Shown piece after piece: positions 43,880 to 52,514 of a stretch of 64,000 bases of DNA. This DNA is from Cytophagales bacterium. Its GTDB lineage: Bacteria; Bacteroidota; Bacteroidia; Cytophagales; Spirosomataceae. The position numbers and the translations under genes are program-made. The stretch is taken from contig JAAFKE010000012.1 in NCBI GenBank assembly GCA_013298215.1, positions 24,800 to 88,799 on the forward strand, in the 5' to 3' direction. Position 1 is the first letter of the stretch. Each line of letters starts with the position of its first letter. A model generated the notes under the pieces. The model was given only the letters and a program-made list of their open reading frames with translations, was not told the origin of the DNA and ran no database searches.

Positions 43880-45322
43880 ATGGTCAAAAACTACCCACCT
43901 AAAACGTACACTTCACTCACCGAGATCCAGGCCGACTTACGGACTGGAAGCACCACTTGCGCCCAATTGGTGGCGCATTACCTACGCAACATCGAGGCGC
44001 AAAACGCGACGCTCAACGCCTTCGTGGCCGTTTATGCCGAGCAGGCCCGCGCCCGTGCCGTGGAGATAGACGCAAAAATAGCGAGTGGCACGGCGGGGCG
44101 GCTGGCGGGTATGGTGCTGGGTATTAAAGACGTGCTGTGCTACAAAGACCACGGTTTGCAGGCTGGTAGTAAGATTTTGGACGGTTTCACGTCTCAGTTT
44201 ACGGCCACGGCCGTGCAGCGGGTTTTAGACGAGGACGCGATTATAATTGGCCGCCAAAATTGCGACGAATTTGCCATGGGTTCGTCCAACGAAAACTCTG
44301 CTTTTGGCGTAGTGCGAAACGCAATAGACCCCGCCCGCGTGCCTGGCGGGTCGTCGGGCGGGTCGGCGGTGGCGGTGCAGGCCGATATGTGCCTGGCCTC
44401 TTTGGGGTCAGACACGGGCGGGTCGGTGCGCCAACCAGCCGCTTTTTGCGGTGTGGTGGGCCTAAAACCCACTTACGCGCGGGTTTCGCGGTGGGGGTTG
44501 GTGGCCTACGGGTCGTCGTTCGATTGCATCGGACCGATCACGAAGTGCGTGGCCGACGCGGCTATTCTGCTCGAAATTATGGCTGGCTCCGACGATTTCG
44601 ACAGTACCGTTTCTGACCAGCCAGTGCCCGCGTACTCTCAAAACTTGCCGTTAAACAAAAAACTAAGAATTGGCTACCTCCGCGAGGGACTCGAAAGCGA
44701 GGGCGTTGATGCGCAAATAAAACGCGCAACGAGCCAAAAATTGGATCAAATTCGCGCGGCAGGCCACCAAGTAGAGGCTTTTGATTTTCCGCTGATAAAA
44801 TACTTTTTGCCAACTTACTACGTTCTCACCACCGCCGAGGCAAGTTCTAATTTGTCGCGCTTCGACGGCGTGCGCTACGGCCACCGCAGTGCCGGGGCCA
44901 CCGATTTGGTGAGCTTGTACAAAAAAAGCCGGAGCGAGGGTTTTGGCGATGAGGTGCGCCGCCGCATTATGCTCGGCACCTTTGTGTTGAGCGCCAATTA
45001 TTACGATGCCTACTACACCAAGGCCCAAAAAGTGCGCCGCCTGATTGCCCAAGAAACCCAAAAACTGTTCGAGCGTTTCGATTTTGTGGTTTCGCCAACC
45101 ACCCCAACAACCGCATTTTTGCTGGGACAACAAACCCCAGATCCATTGCAGATGTACCTGGCCGATATTTTTACTGTGCAGGCCAACGTGGTGGGAAACC
45201 CCTGCATCTCTGTTCCAAACGGAGCCGACGAAAATGGGCTTCCAATTGGTTTTCAGATCATGGGCTCCCCTTTCGAGGAGGCCAACCTGTTGGCTTTTGC
45301 CGAGAGTTTAGAGAAGATATAA
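43880..45322 (+). CDS. gatA: Asp-tRNA(Asn)/Glu-tRNA(Gln) amidotransferase subunit A
   Basis: The 480-residue amidase-signature enzyme carries the Ser-cisSer-Lys triad: Lys in LGIKDVLCYKDHG, the cis-Ser in the region of GSDTGGSVRQPA and the nucleophile in that loop, preceded by PGGSSGGSA. CGVVGLKPTYARVSRWGL and the terminal SVPNGADENGLPIGFQ are typical of GatA. It hydrolyses glutamine and passes ammonia to GatB to make Gln-tRNA or Asn-tRNA. gatB and gatC are not adjacent. An MltD-like gene follows 12 bases later and may share the transcript. Confidence 0.96.
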   Translation: MVKNYPPKTYTSLTEIQADLRTGSTTCAQLVAHYLRNIEAQNATLNAFVAVYAEQARARAVEIDAKIASGTAGRLAGMVLGIKDVLCYKDHGLQAGSKILDGFTSQFTATAVQRVLDEDAIIIGRQNCDEFAMGSSNENSAFGVVRNAIDPARVPGGSSGGSAVAVQADMCLASLGSDTGGSVRQPAAFCGVVGLKPTYARVSRWGLVAYGSSFDCIGPITKCVADAAILLEIMAGSDDFDSTVSDQPVPAYSQNLPLNKKLRIGYLREGLESEGVDAQIKRATSQKLDQIRAAGHQVEAFDFPLIKYFLPTYYVLTTAEASSNLSRFDGVRYGHRSAGATDLVSLYKKSRSEGFGDEVRRRIMLGTFVLSANYYDAYYTKAQKVRRLIAQETQKLFERFDFVVSPTTPTTAFLLGQQTPDPLQMYLADIFTVQANVVGNPCISVPNGADENGLPIGFQIMGSPFEEANLLAFAESLEKI

Positions 45323-45334
45323 ACGACGCATTAA

Positions 45335-46831
45335 ATGAGACAGGTTCAATATTTTTTAAAAACAGCTGCCATCGTTGCATTTTGGGGGCTTTTGGCCTGC
45401 CCAAGTGGCACATTTGCCCAAGAAATACTGGTCGTAGACTCGCTTCACGTGGCAGAAAGCGATACCTTTCTGCTGCCGATCGAAGTTGTAGATAACCTGC
45501 CGACGATCTCCGAGGAGCTGGTTCGTGGGCGTTTGGCCAAGTTGCAACGCCAGATCCCGCTCGTGCCCAGCAAAATTACGCACCAATTTGTAGAATACTT
45601 TACGTACCGAAAACCGAGTTTCACGAAAACGATGCTCGAGCGCAGCCCGTATTTTTTTCCAATTTATGAAAAAATACTGCGCGAAAACGATATGCCCGAC
45701 GAGCTAAAGTACTTGTCGCTGATTGAGTCTGGCCTCAACCCCCGAGCCATTTCGCACGCCAGTGCGGGCGGGCTTTGGCAGTTTATGCCAGTTACTGGGC
45801 GGGAGTTTGGCCTCCGACAAGACGACTACATCGACGAGCGGTTTTGCCCCGAAAAAGCCACCGAAGCCGCCTGCAAGTACATGAAACGGCTTTACCGCGT
45901 TTTTGGCGACTGGGAAATGGCACTGGCAGCCTACAACTCGGGACCAGGCACGGTGAAACGCGCCATTAGGCGGTCGGGCAAGAATACGTTTTGGGGGGTG
46001 TACCCGTTTTTGCCCCGCGAAACACGCTCCTACGTGCCGCAGTACGTGGGTATTTTGTACATGATGCACTACGCCAACGACCACGGTATTTTTGCCGAAA
46101 AACCTGAGTATCCAGTACTTACTGAGACCGTACCAACCCGTGGATACTTTAATTTGGGTGCGTTTGCGGATCTGAGCGGTGTTACCCTCGAAGAAATTTA
46201 TCAGCTCAACCCCCAGTTGGTCAGCACTATAATTCCGGCGCATTTTGGGGCGTACAGCATTAAAATTCCGAAAGAAAAATACGATTACTTCGAGGAAAAC
46301 CGACTGGCTATTCTCGATTCGGCGCACCAAATGCCCATTATGTTGCTGGCCACTGTTGCCGACAGCACCGCGACAGACTCTACCACCAGCCATTTTCCGT
46401 TTGCCCAAATTGCCGCGCTGGCCACCCAAACCACCGACGATGCAGAAAGCGTTGTAACAAACAAACCAAAACGGATCATTTACGTGGTGAGGCGGGGCGA
46501 AGCACTGGGGGCCATTGCCAACAAACACGGCGTGGAACTGTATGACCTGAAACGCTGGAACAAGTTGCGTTCGGCCAAAATAATGCGCGGGCAACGGCTG
46601 GTGATTTTGAAAGAAACGGCTGGGTTTACGAGGGAGAAGATGGCGGTTGTGAAAACACCTGCACCGCGATTGGCCAAAAAAATAAAAGCCAAAATACACC
46701 GCGTACAACCTGGCGATACGCTCTGGACGATCGCCCAACGCTACGGGGGTATTTCGGTGGAGCGCATCAAAAAACTTAACCGCATCAGAGGAAACACCGT
46801 GAGAAAAGGCCAGAAGCTGATTATTGGTTGA
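45335..46831 (+). CDS. MltD-like lytic transglycosylase with two LysM domains
   Basis: The 498-residue protein has a signal peptide (about residues 1-29, ending TFAQ). The SLT transglycosylase domain (about 115-260) has the catalytic Glu in LSLIESGLNPRAISHASAGG and the LAAYNSGPGTVKRA motif. Two LysM repeats lie at about 385-430 (YVVRRGEALGAIANKHGV) and 452-498 (HRVQPGDTLWTIAQRYGG). It cleaves the glycan backbone of peptidoglycan with formation of 1,6-anhydro ends, in wall remodelling. It starts 12 bases after gatA. Confidence 0.93.
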   Translation: MRQVQYFLKTAAIVAFWGLLACPSGTFAQEILVVDSLHVAESDTFLLPIEVVDNLPTISEELVRGRLAKLQRQIPLVPSKITHQFVEYFTYRKPSFTKTMLERSPYFFPIYEKILRENDMPDELKYLSLIESGLNPRAISHASAGGLWQFMPVTGREFGLRQDDYIDERFCPEKATEAACKYMKRLYRVFGDWEMALAAYNSGPGTVKRAIRRSGKNTFWGVYPFLPRETRSYVPQYVGILYMMHYANDHGIFAEKPEYPVLTETVPTRGYFNLGAFADLSGVTLEEIYQLNPQLVSTIIPAHFGAYSIKIPKEKYDYFEENRLAILDSAHQMPIMLLATVADSTATDSTTSHFPFAQIAALATQTTDDAESVVTNKPKRIIYVVRRGEALGAIANKHGVELYDLKRWNKLRSAKIMRGQRLVILKETAGFTREKMAVVKTPAPRLAKKIKAKIHRVQPGDTLWTIAQRYGGISVERIKKLNRIRGNTVRKGQKLIIG

Positions 46832-46847
46832 ATGACACCCAACGCCG

Positions 46848-46915
46848 TTGTCAGCGTTGTTGTCAGTGTCAGCGCCATTGTCAGTGTCTCCACTGACAAT
46901 CATCTCCACTGACAA
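46848..46915. repeat. Cluster of TTGTCAG repeats with a perfect central hairpin
   Basis: TTGTCAG occurs directly at 46848-46854, 46860-46866 and 46878-46884, and inverted as CTGACAA at 46893-46899 and 46909-46915. The central pair makes a perfect 10-base stem (ATTGTCAGTG 46877-46886, complement 46891-46900, loop TCTC). It lies between the MltD-like gene and ruvA. It lacks a T-run, so the role is unclear: operator, mRNA hairpin or a degenerate repeat. Confidence 0.6.
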
Positions 46916-46978
46916 GCGTCGGGATTTTGAGGAACAGCGAAAAATCACAAAATAAATAGTACATTTACTTAACTGCCA

Positions 46979-47569
46979 ATGATTGCCTACTTAGACGGAA
47001 AGTTAGCCTACAAAGATCCCGCTTATGTGATTATAGACGCGGGCGGCGTAGGGTACGAAATCAAGATTTCGTTGCAGACCTTCGCGGCGTTGCCCAATCC
47101 AAACGAACGCTGCAAACTTTTCACTTACCTCAATATTAGGGAAGATGCCCACGTGTTGTTCGGTTTTTCGGAACTCGAAGAAAAAATACTGTTTCTCGAC
47201 CTGGTGAGTGTGTCGGGGGTGGGGCCAAGCACGGCCCTGGTCATGCTGTCTTCGCTGTCGTCGAGCGAGATCAAAAACGCCATCGTGACCGAAGACGTGC
47301 GGGTGGTGCAAAGCATCAAGGGAATTGGCACTAAAACCGCGCAGCGCGTCATCGTCGATCTGAAAGACAAGATCAAAAAAGAAAATCTACTATCGCCGCA
47401 GCCAAATGTATTAATGGCATCGAGCAGCAAAGTGCGTTCGGAGGCACTTTCGGCACTGGTCACACTGGGTATTCCCAAGCCCATTGCCGAAAAAAGTATC
47501 GACACGATCCTCAAACGCGAGGGCGACAGCATCACCGTCGAGCAGCTCATCCGACTGGCGTTGCGGTAA
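46979..47569 (+). CDS. ruvA: Holliday junction branch migration protein RuvA
   Basis: The 196-residue protein has the N-terminal OB fold (MIAYLDGKLAYKDPAYVI), the central helix-hairpin-helix motifs (SVSGVGPSTALVMLSS and IKGIGTKTAQRVIVDL) and the C-terminal RuvB-binding domain (about 145-196; EALSALVTLGIPKPIAEKSI). RuvA binds the four-way junction and loads the RuvB helicase. ruvB and ruvC are not adjacent. The gene is followed by a decay scar. Confidence 0.96.
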   Translation: MIAYLDGKLAYKDPAYVIIDAGGVGYEIKISLQTFAALPNPNERCKLFTYLNIREDAHVLFGFSELEEKILFLDLVSVSGVGPSTALVMLSSLSSSEIKNAIVTEDVRVVQSIKGIGTKTAQRVIVDLKDKIKKENLLSPQPNVLMASSSKVRSEALSALVTLGIPKPIAEKSIDTILKREGDSITVEQLIRLALR

Positions 47570-47894
47570 GCAATGCGCCCGAGGTGTTTAGATGGGCGAT
47601 GGCTGGTTTTGGGATTTTGGCGAGGCTTTCGGGGGTGCCTTTTACGCCCTTGGCCCGAAAACCCAGCTTGTTGGCGGCTTCTATCATGCCCAGTGCGCCT
47701 GGCCTCCACAACTGCGGGTGGGAGTGCCGTTTTAAGGGTTAGTTATGGCATGACAAAGCCCATTGATCCGCATTTTCATTTGAACGTATAAGGCCTACCT
47801 TTACTTACGGACTAACCAGCCAGTTTGTTGGTGGTAAAATGCTCGAAGTGAGGCCGTACAATTATGGTTTCAACGTGGGCTTGCTCTGGAAACC
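47570..47894. other. 325-base gap with two unrelated gene fragments
   Basis: Between the ruvA stop and the histidine-kinase stop there is a minus-strand remnant of a C39 peptidase domain and a plus-strand remnant of a beta-barrel-like protein end. They converge on neither neighbour as a working gene, so this looks like a deletion scar. Confidence 0.5.
47583..47735 (-). pseudogene. Remnant of a C39-peptidase (bacteriocin-type) ABC transporter
   Basis: The minus-strand frame reads GALGMIEAANKLGFRAKGVK, then LAKIPKPAIAHLN. This matches the middle of the C39 peptidase domain (the LLGISEAAEKLGF...LPxIPLPAIAH pattern) found at the N-terminus of bacteriocin/peptide-exporting ABC transporters. The frame has a stop at 47739-47741 and loses the homology at about 47585, so only about 35-40 residues of the domain remain and the catalytic Cys and His are absent. 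Confidence 0.55.
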
Positions 47895-47898
47895 TTAG
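47767..47898 (+). pseudogene. Startless remnant of an outer-membrane beta-barrel-like C-terminus
   Basis: The frame is open for 43 codons after a TGA at 47764, without a start codon, ending at TAG 47896-47898. The sequence FTYGLTSQFVGGKMLEVRPY, then NYGFNVGLLWKP has the alternating pattern and aromatic-rich end of an outer-membrane barrel strand. The family is not identified. It overlaps the stop codon of the histidine-kinase gene by a few bases. Confidence 0.35.
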
Positions 47899-49265
47899 AC
47901 GTGGGGTAGCAATACCGAAAACGTACTCCCCGCACCGAGCGTGCTGGTGGCGTTTATATGGCCCCGGTGCATTTTAATGACCCGTTTGCAGATCGACAAA
48001 CCAATGCCGTGGCCGTTGTGGTTGGTTGCGTTGCGGGCGCGGTAAAACGGCTCAAAAATCTTCCCAATGTCTTCCTCGTGAATCCCGATGCCGTGGTCTT
48101 TGAAGTCAATTCGGCAGTGGTGAACATCGAACCCGATAACTACCTCCGCGCGGTGGTCGGGCGAGTATTTGCAGGCGTTGTCCATGAGGTTCAAAAACAC
48201 CGTTCGGAGCAGCGTTTCGTTGCCCGAAACGGTCAGGGCGTTCTCGTCTTCGGGAATCTCGGTGTAGTCGATCAGCACGCGGTAGGACGGGTGTTGAGCC
48301 TCCAACTCATTGTGTGCCAAGAATATAAGTTCGTCGATGCGCAGCGGAACAAAGGTCATGGCCTTTTCTTTGGCTTCCGACTGCGCCAGTTGCAGCAACC
48401 CGTTGGTGAGGGCAATGAGTTGCTGGGTGTCTTGCAGCAGGGTTTGTAAAATTTCTTGGTGCTCGGTTTGGCTTCGGTTTTTTTGCATCGCCACCTGAAT
48501 CTCAGATTTGAGAGCAGCCAGCGGCGTGCGGAGTTCGTGGGAGGCGTTCGACACAAAACTGCGCTGAATGTCGAACGACTGCTCGATGCGCTCCAGCATG
48601 AGGTTGAAGTTCATGGCCAGTTGCGCAATTTCGTCTTGGCGGTTTCCCTCGTCGAGGCGCTGTTTGAGGCTCTGCGCGGTGATGTTCGAGACCTGTTTGT
48701 TCATCTGAGACAGCGGCCTCAACGCCAGCGTGGCAAAAAAAATGCCGACCAAAATAGTGATGCCCACGCCAATAGGGAGGCTGATAATGAGAACCTTACG
48801 CAGGTTTTGAACCTTGGTTTTGCCAACAACGTCGTAGGCCGACAGCAGCACGACGAACTTCACCGAGTCGGGTTGGTAGAGTAGCCCCACCATTTCGTTT
48901 TCGCCAGCAAAGGCTTCGTAGTAGCCCTTCTGGACGGCCTTCGAGAACACCTCGCCGCTGTAAGATTCGCCTTCGGGTTTGGGTTTGGCGTACATGGTTT
49001 GTTGCTGCTCGTTGAAAATAAGCAGTTTAAAATCCTCAAAATCTTCTTTGGGCAGGTATTGGTAGTAGGTGTTCATTACGCCTACGTTTTGGTTCGATGT
49101 CTCCACCCAAGCCCGCGCCGCGTTTTCGGCCGTTTGGCGCAGCCGTCTGTACACGTCTTCGCGGCGGTTGTATTCGGAAAGCGAAAAAATGACCACCGAA
49201 AAAACCACCAAAATCAGGGCCACCCAGATCGAAAATTGCAGCGCTATTTTGTTTCTAATTTTCAT
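47895..49265 (-). CDS. Sensor histidine kinase (two-component, HAMP type)
   Basis: The 456-residue protein has a first membrane helix (about 9-30), a periplasmic domain (about 31-165), a second helix (about 160-185; VLIISLPIGVGITILVGIFF), a HAMP linker, the phospho-acceptor His243 in SNASHELRTPLAALKSE, and a HATPase domain with N, G1 and G2 boxes (NLMDNACKYSPDH, KDHGIGIHEEDIGKIFEPF, HGIGLSICKRV). Its start overlaps the stop of the response regulator by 4 bases, so the pair is translationally coupled. The signal is unknown; the design resembles CusS-like OmpR-class kinases. Confidence 0.93.
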   Translation of the reverse strand: MKIRNKIALQFSIWVALILVVFSVVIFSLSEYNRREDVYRRLRQTAENAARAWVETSNQNVGVMNTYYQYLPKEDFEDFKLLIFNEQQQTMYAKPKPEGESYSGEVFSKAVQKGYYEAFAGENEMVGLLYQPDSVKFVVLLSAYDVVGKTKVQNLRKVLIISLPIGVGITILVGIFFATLALRPLSQMNKQVSNITAQSLKQRLDEGNRQDEIAQLAMNFNLMLERIEQSFDIQRSFVSNASHELRTPLAALKSEIQVAMQKNRSQTEHQEILQTLLQDTQQLIALTNGLLQLAQSEAKEKAMTFVPLRIDELIFLAHNELEAQHPSYRVLIDYTEIPEDENALTVSGNETLLRTVFLNLMDNACKYSPDHRAEVVIGFDVHHCRIDFKDHGIGIHEEDIGKIFEPFYRARNATNHNGHGIGLSICKRVIKMHRGHINATSTLGAGSTFSVLLPHV

Positions 49266-49948
49266 TCTTCCCTAAAAATATAGCCCATTCCCGACTTGGT
49301 GTGAATTAACTTTGGCTCGAAATCGCGGTCGATCTTTTTGCGCAAAAAATTGATATATACTTCAATCACATTCGTACTGGTTTCAAAGTTTATGTCCCAA
49401 ACGTGTTCGGCAATTTCTATTTTAGAAATAATGCGGCCTTTATTTCTAAATAGGTACTCCAACAAGGCAAATTCTTTGGGGGTGAGTTCGATGAGTTTGT
49501 TGTTGCGGCGCACTTCCTTGTTTTCGAGGTTTATTTCGAGATTGGCCGCCTTCAATATCCGAACGTTGGCATCGTTTTCTGCGCCCGAGGCACGTTTCAA
49601 AAATACCCTGATTCTGGCCAGTAGCTCCCTAAAATCGAACGGTTTCACGATGTAGTCGTCGGCCCCCGTCTCAAAACCCTCCATTTTATCGTCAAACTCG
49701 CCCAGGGCCGTCAGCATCAAGATGGGTACAGACGTGCGGTGTTCGCGTATTTTTCGGCATACCTCGTAGCCATTCATCGACGGCAGGTTTATGTCCAACA
49801 AAATCAGGTCGTACTCGTGGCTGAGGGCCAATTTAAGGCCAATCAGCCCGTCGTAGGCAATTTCGGTCTCGTAGCCTTTCTCCCGCAAACCTTTGCTCAC
49901 GTTGTTGGAGATGCGTTTGTCGTCTTCGACTATAAGGATCTTAGCCAT
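49262..49948 (-). CDS. OmpR/PhoB-family response regulator
   Basis: The 228-residue protein has a receiver domain with phospho-acceptor Asp52 (LILLDINLPSMNGYEVC), acidic pocket EDD at 8-10, the conserved Thr/Ala and Lys positions (ML(T)ALGE, IVKPFDF), and a C-terminal winged helix (about 130-228; ELTPKEFALLEYLFRNKGRI). It pairs with the kinase downstream. Its ATG lies inside the 3-prime end of argB (8-base overlap), an uncommon neighbour for a two-component system. Confidence 0.94.
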   Translation of the reverse strand: MAKILIVEDDKRISNNVSKGLREKGYETEIAYDGLIGLKLALSHEYDLILLDINLPSMNGYEVCRKIREHRTSVPILMLTALGEFDDKMEGFETGADDYIVKPFDFRELLARIRVFLKRASGAENDANVRILKAANLEINLENKEVRRNNKLIELTPKEFALLEYLFRNKGRIISKIEIAEHVWDINFETSTNVIEVYINFLRKKIDRDFEPKLIHTKSGMGYIFREE

Positions 49949-50738
49949 ATTTCAGGGTCGTTCCAGCCAGTTGTTGGGTGGCTTGTTCAAGTTGGTGAGC
50001 GTGGCAGATGGTCACGTTGGCCACGCCATTTTGGAGTGCGCCGAAGGCATTGTCTAACTTCGGGATCATGCCCTTGTTGATAGCACCCGTGGCTTTGAGG
50101 GTTTTGAAATGGGCAAAGTCGAGCGTTGAGATCACCGAATCGTCGTCGTTGGGGTCGTTCAGCACGCCTTTTTTCTCGAAACAATAGACCAAATTTACGT
50201 TAAAATCGCCCACTAATGCCACCGCCACCGCCGAAGCCATTGTGTCGGCGTTGGTATTGAGCATTGTCCCCGTGGCATCGTAGGTGAGCGGCGCAATGAC
50301 TGGCACGAGGCCCTGGGACAAAAAACGGCCGATTTGTGGTGCGTCCACGGCCTCAATATCGCCCACAAAACCGTAATCAACCGCGCCGACTGGTCTTTTA
50401 ATGGCTTTAACGATGCCCGCGTCCGCGCCGGTGAGCCCGATGGCATGGCAAAGATGGGCTTGCAGTTGTGCTACCAAGTTTTTATTGACCAAGCCGCCGT
50501 ACACCATCGTCACCACGTCGAGCATAGGGAGGTTTGTAATGCGCCGCCCGTCGATGAGTTGGGTTTCGACGTGTAGTTTTTCGGCTATTTGGGTGGCAAT
50601 TTTTCCACCGCCGTGGATCAAAATCTTGGCTCCCGCCACACTGGCAAAGGCGCGTAAAAACGCCTTGCAGGCGGCGGGGTCATCGATGATATTTCCCCCA
50701 ATTTTAATGACGTTGAGCGTCGGTTTGGTTGGCATCAT
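49941..50738 (-). CDS. argB: Acetylglutamate kinase
   Basis: Two ATGs at 50738 and 50735 are possible; the first gives 265 residues (MMPTKPTLNVIKIGG). The amino-acid-kinase fold is complete: KIGGNIIDD, ILIHGGGKIATQIAEKL, the NAG-binding RRITNLPMLDVV, and the C-terminal ATP site FEKKGVLNDPNDDD with KATGAINKGMIPKLDNA. It phosphorylates N-acetylglutamate in arginine synthesis. It lacks the N-terminal helix of the arginine-inhibited hexameric enzymes, so feedback by arginine is not expected (inference). It starts 4 bases after the preceding unknown gene and overlaps the response regulator. Confidence 0.93.
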   Translation of the reverse strand: MMPTKPTLNVIKIGGNIIDDPAACKAFLRAFASVAGAKILIHGGGKIATQIAEKLHVETQLIDGRRITNLPMLDVVTMVYGGLVNKNLVAQLQAHLCHAIGLTGADAGIVKAIKRPVGAVDYGFVGDIEAVDAPQIGRFLSQGLVPVIAPLTYDATGTMLNTNADTMASAVAVALVGDFNVNLVYCFEKKGVLNDPNDDDSVISTLDFAHFKTLKATGAINKGMIPKLDNAFGALQNGVANVTICHAHQLEQATQQLAGTTLKYG

Positions 50739-50742
50739 GTCG

Positions 50743-51069
50743 TCAGAACAAGGGCGTTTTTGGTTCGGGTTCTTTGCTGGTTTCAAACTCCTTGATAAGC
50801 TCTTTTTCTTCTAATTGGTCGCCGAGCAGCGTCGTGAAACGTTTAATGTCAAATGTTGGCTCGCGCGAGATGAGCCCAAATGCCGTGCCAATGGGTACTT
50901 CGGGGTTCTGGATTTCGTTCAACAAAAAACCAGTTTTGAAATTGGTGTGACGGATCACGTTGCGGACAGTATAAATTTTGTCTTTCTCTGGTATTTGAAC
51001 CCCGTGGACGGCGTAAAATTCTAAAACGTCGGCGGCAAAGGTGCCATTTATGCAAAGTACTTCGGTCAT
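50743..51069 (-). CDS. Unknown small protein upstream of argB
   Basis: The 108-residue protein begins MTEVLCINGTFAADVLEFY and contains KIYTVRNVIRHTNFKTGFLLNEI, a pattern like small all-beta proteins (KIYTVR...FxLxEI) sometimes found in phage and Bacteroidota genomes. The second half has FDIKRFTTL and an acidic tail. There is no signal peptide or membrane helix. It is the first gene of the argB / response regulator / kinase run and follows the promoter at 51110-51117. Function unknown. Confidence 0.75.
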   Translation of the reverse strand: MTEVLCINGTFAADVLEFYAVHGVQIPEKDKIYTVRNVIRHTNFKTGFLLNEIQNPEVPIGTAFGLISREPTFDIKRFTTLLGDQLEEKELIKEFETSKEPEPKTPLF

Positions 51070-51109
51070 GTTGAGTGATTTTTTGGTAAAATACGAATCA
51101 AACGCTACG

Positions 51110-51117
51110 CAAAGTTA
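51110..51117 (-). promoter_or_regulatory. Bacteroidota -7 element for the argB/two-component operon
   Basis: The minus strand reads TAACTTTG followed by C, matching TAnnTTTGC, 41 bases before the ATG at 51069. It is the only candidate promoter upstream of the four-gene run. Confidence 0.5.
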
Positions 51118-51152
51118 GTAATATTGAACGACAAAACCCCCAGCACCAATCC

Positions 51153-52469
51153 ATGAACCGCCGCACCTTTTTAGAGCTTTCGGGGCTGATGCCCGTCATT
51201 ACCAGCGATTTACTGAACGGATCGGCGGCGACCATCGACCTAACTGGGTTGCAAAAAGCCAACGACCGCGCGTTGGTTTTGATCGAACTAAAAGGCGGAA
51301 ACGACGGTTTGAACACCATCTTACCCCTCAACCAGTACGATTTGTACCGGCAGCTCAGACCCAACTTGGGGCTGCCCAGCAAAGGCGCGAGTGCCTACAT
51401 CGAACTCGACCGAAACCGCCCCGCCGCCCAGCAAGTTGGCCTGCACCCGGCATTGGAGGGTTTTAAGCGGCTCTACGAAAATGGTCAAATGAACATTGTG
51501 CAAGGGGTGGGGTATCCGAATGCGAACTTGTCGCATTTTAAATCAACGGATTTGTGGCTCACTGGCGGTGACGGCACGCCCGCGCGGTCCAACCTAAAAA
51601 CGGGCTGGATGGGGCGCTTTTTGCAAAACAACTACGCCGACCAACTGCGACAAAACGCTCCCCAGGCCGACCCGCTCAGTGTGCAACTGGGCGACACCGC
51701 GCCGTCGCTGGGGTTCAGAACCGAAACGCCCGCCGACATTAACGCGCTCTTGGGCTTCGACACCCGCACCAACTATTATTCTATGCAGGCCCAGCAGTGG
51801 GGCGGCAAGCCGTTGGCGCGGTTTCCGGCCAACGACTACGGGCGGGGGCTGCGCTACGTGAGCTCGGTCGAAAGGGCAACGCTGCGCTACGCCGATCGGA
51901 TTGCGGAGGTCATAAAAAAAGGTAAAAACCAACTAACCTACCCCAACTACGACCTGGCACACCAGCTCAAAACGGTGGCGAGGCTGTTGCACGGGGGATC
52001 AAAAACAAAACTTTTTTTGTGTAGTTTGAGCGGTTTCGACACCCACAACTCGCAGCTCTACCGGAGCGCACCCCACCTGGGCGAACACGCCGAACTGCTC
52101 AGAACGCTGTCGGAGTCGGTGGTGGCTTTTTTGAAAGACCTCGACGCGCTCGGCCTGGGCAACAACGTGGCGGTGGTTACGCTGTCGGAGTTTGGCCGGT
52201 GTGCCATCGAAAACACCAGTTCGGGAACCGACCACGGGACGCTCGCCCCACTTTTTGTGTTTGGCAACAAAGTGAACGCGGGCATTACGGGCCAAAACGT
52301 CGATCTGTCGCTGGCAACCGCCCAAAACGGCTTTCAGCTCCAAGACCGGCAGTTCGACTACCGCCAGGTGTTGGCAACGCTGCTCCACGGTTGGCTCAAA
52401 GCACCTCAAAAAATTGTGGAAGAGGTATTTCTGAGTAATTATCTCCAAAAACGACTACCAATCGTGTAG
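51153..52469 (+). CDS. DUF1501 family protein without T9SS tail
   Basis: The 438-residue protein starts MNRRTFLELSGLMPVITSDL, a Tat-like signal with the RR pair. DUF1501 features are LIELKGGNDGLNTILP, NLSHFKSTDLW, TLSEFGRCAIEN and SGTDHGTLAPLFVFG. It is about 80 residues shorter than the copy at 18350-19900 because it ends at SNYLQKRLPIV without a sorting domain, so it may stay in the periplasm. DUF1501 proteins are relatives of the phosphatase/sulfatase fold; the activity is not known. The TonB receptor gene follows 116 bases downstream with its own promoter. Confidence 0.9.
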   Translation: MNRRTFLELSGLMPVITSDLLNGSAATIDLTGLQKANDRALVLIELKGGNDGLNTILPLNQYDLYRQLRPNLGLPSKGASAYIELDRNRPAAQQVGLHPALEGFKRLYENGQMNIVQGVGYPNANLSHFKSTDLWLTGGDGTPARSNLKTGWMGRFLQNNYADQLRQNAPQADPLSVQLGDTAPSLGFRTETPADINALLGFDTRTNYYSMQAQQWGGKPLARFPANDYGRGLRYVSSVERATLRYADRIAEVIKKGKNQLTYPNYDLAHQLKTVARLLHGGSKTKLFLCSLSGFDTHNSQLYRSAPHLGEHAELLRTLSESVVAFLKDLDALGLGNNVAVVTLSEFGRCAIENTSSGTDHGTLAPLFVFGNKVNAGITGQNVDLSLATAQNGFQLQDRQFDYRQVLATLLHGWLKAPQKIVEEVFLSNYLQKRLPIV

Positions 52470-52514
52470 GCCAGCCCACTGAGGTAGTAAATAATAACTA
52501 AGTCGTAACACTGA

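Noticed and set aside
46848..46915. CRISPR array
   Set aside because: Repeats are only 7 bases, irregularly spaced and in both orientations; there are no spacers or cas genes.
45704..46948. 414-codon open frame on the minus strand
   Set aside because: It is antisense to the MltD-like gene, whose SLT and LysM motifs are clear; the Asp/Asn-rich start merely translates the TTGTCAG repeats.
47547..47687. 46-codon ATG frame as a genuine small gene
   Set aside because: It begins inside the C39-domain homology and ends within ruvA, so it is better explained as part of a gene remnant.
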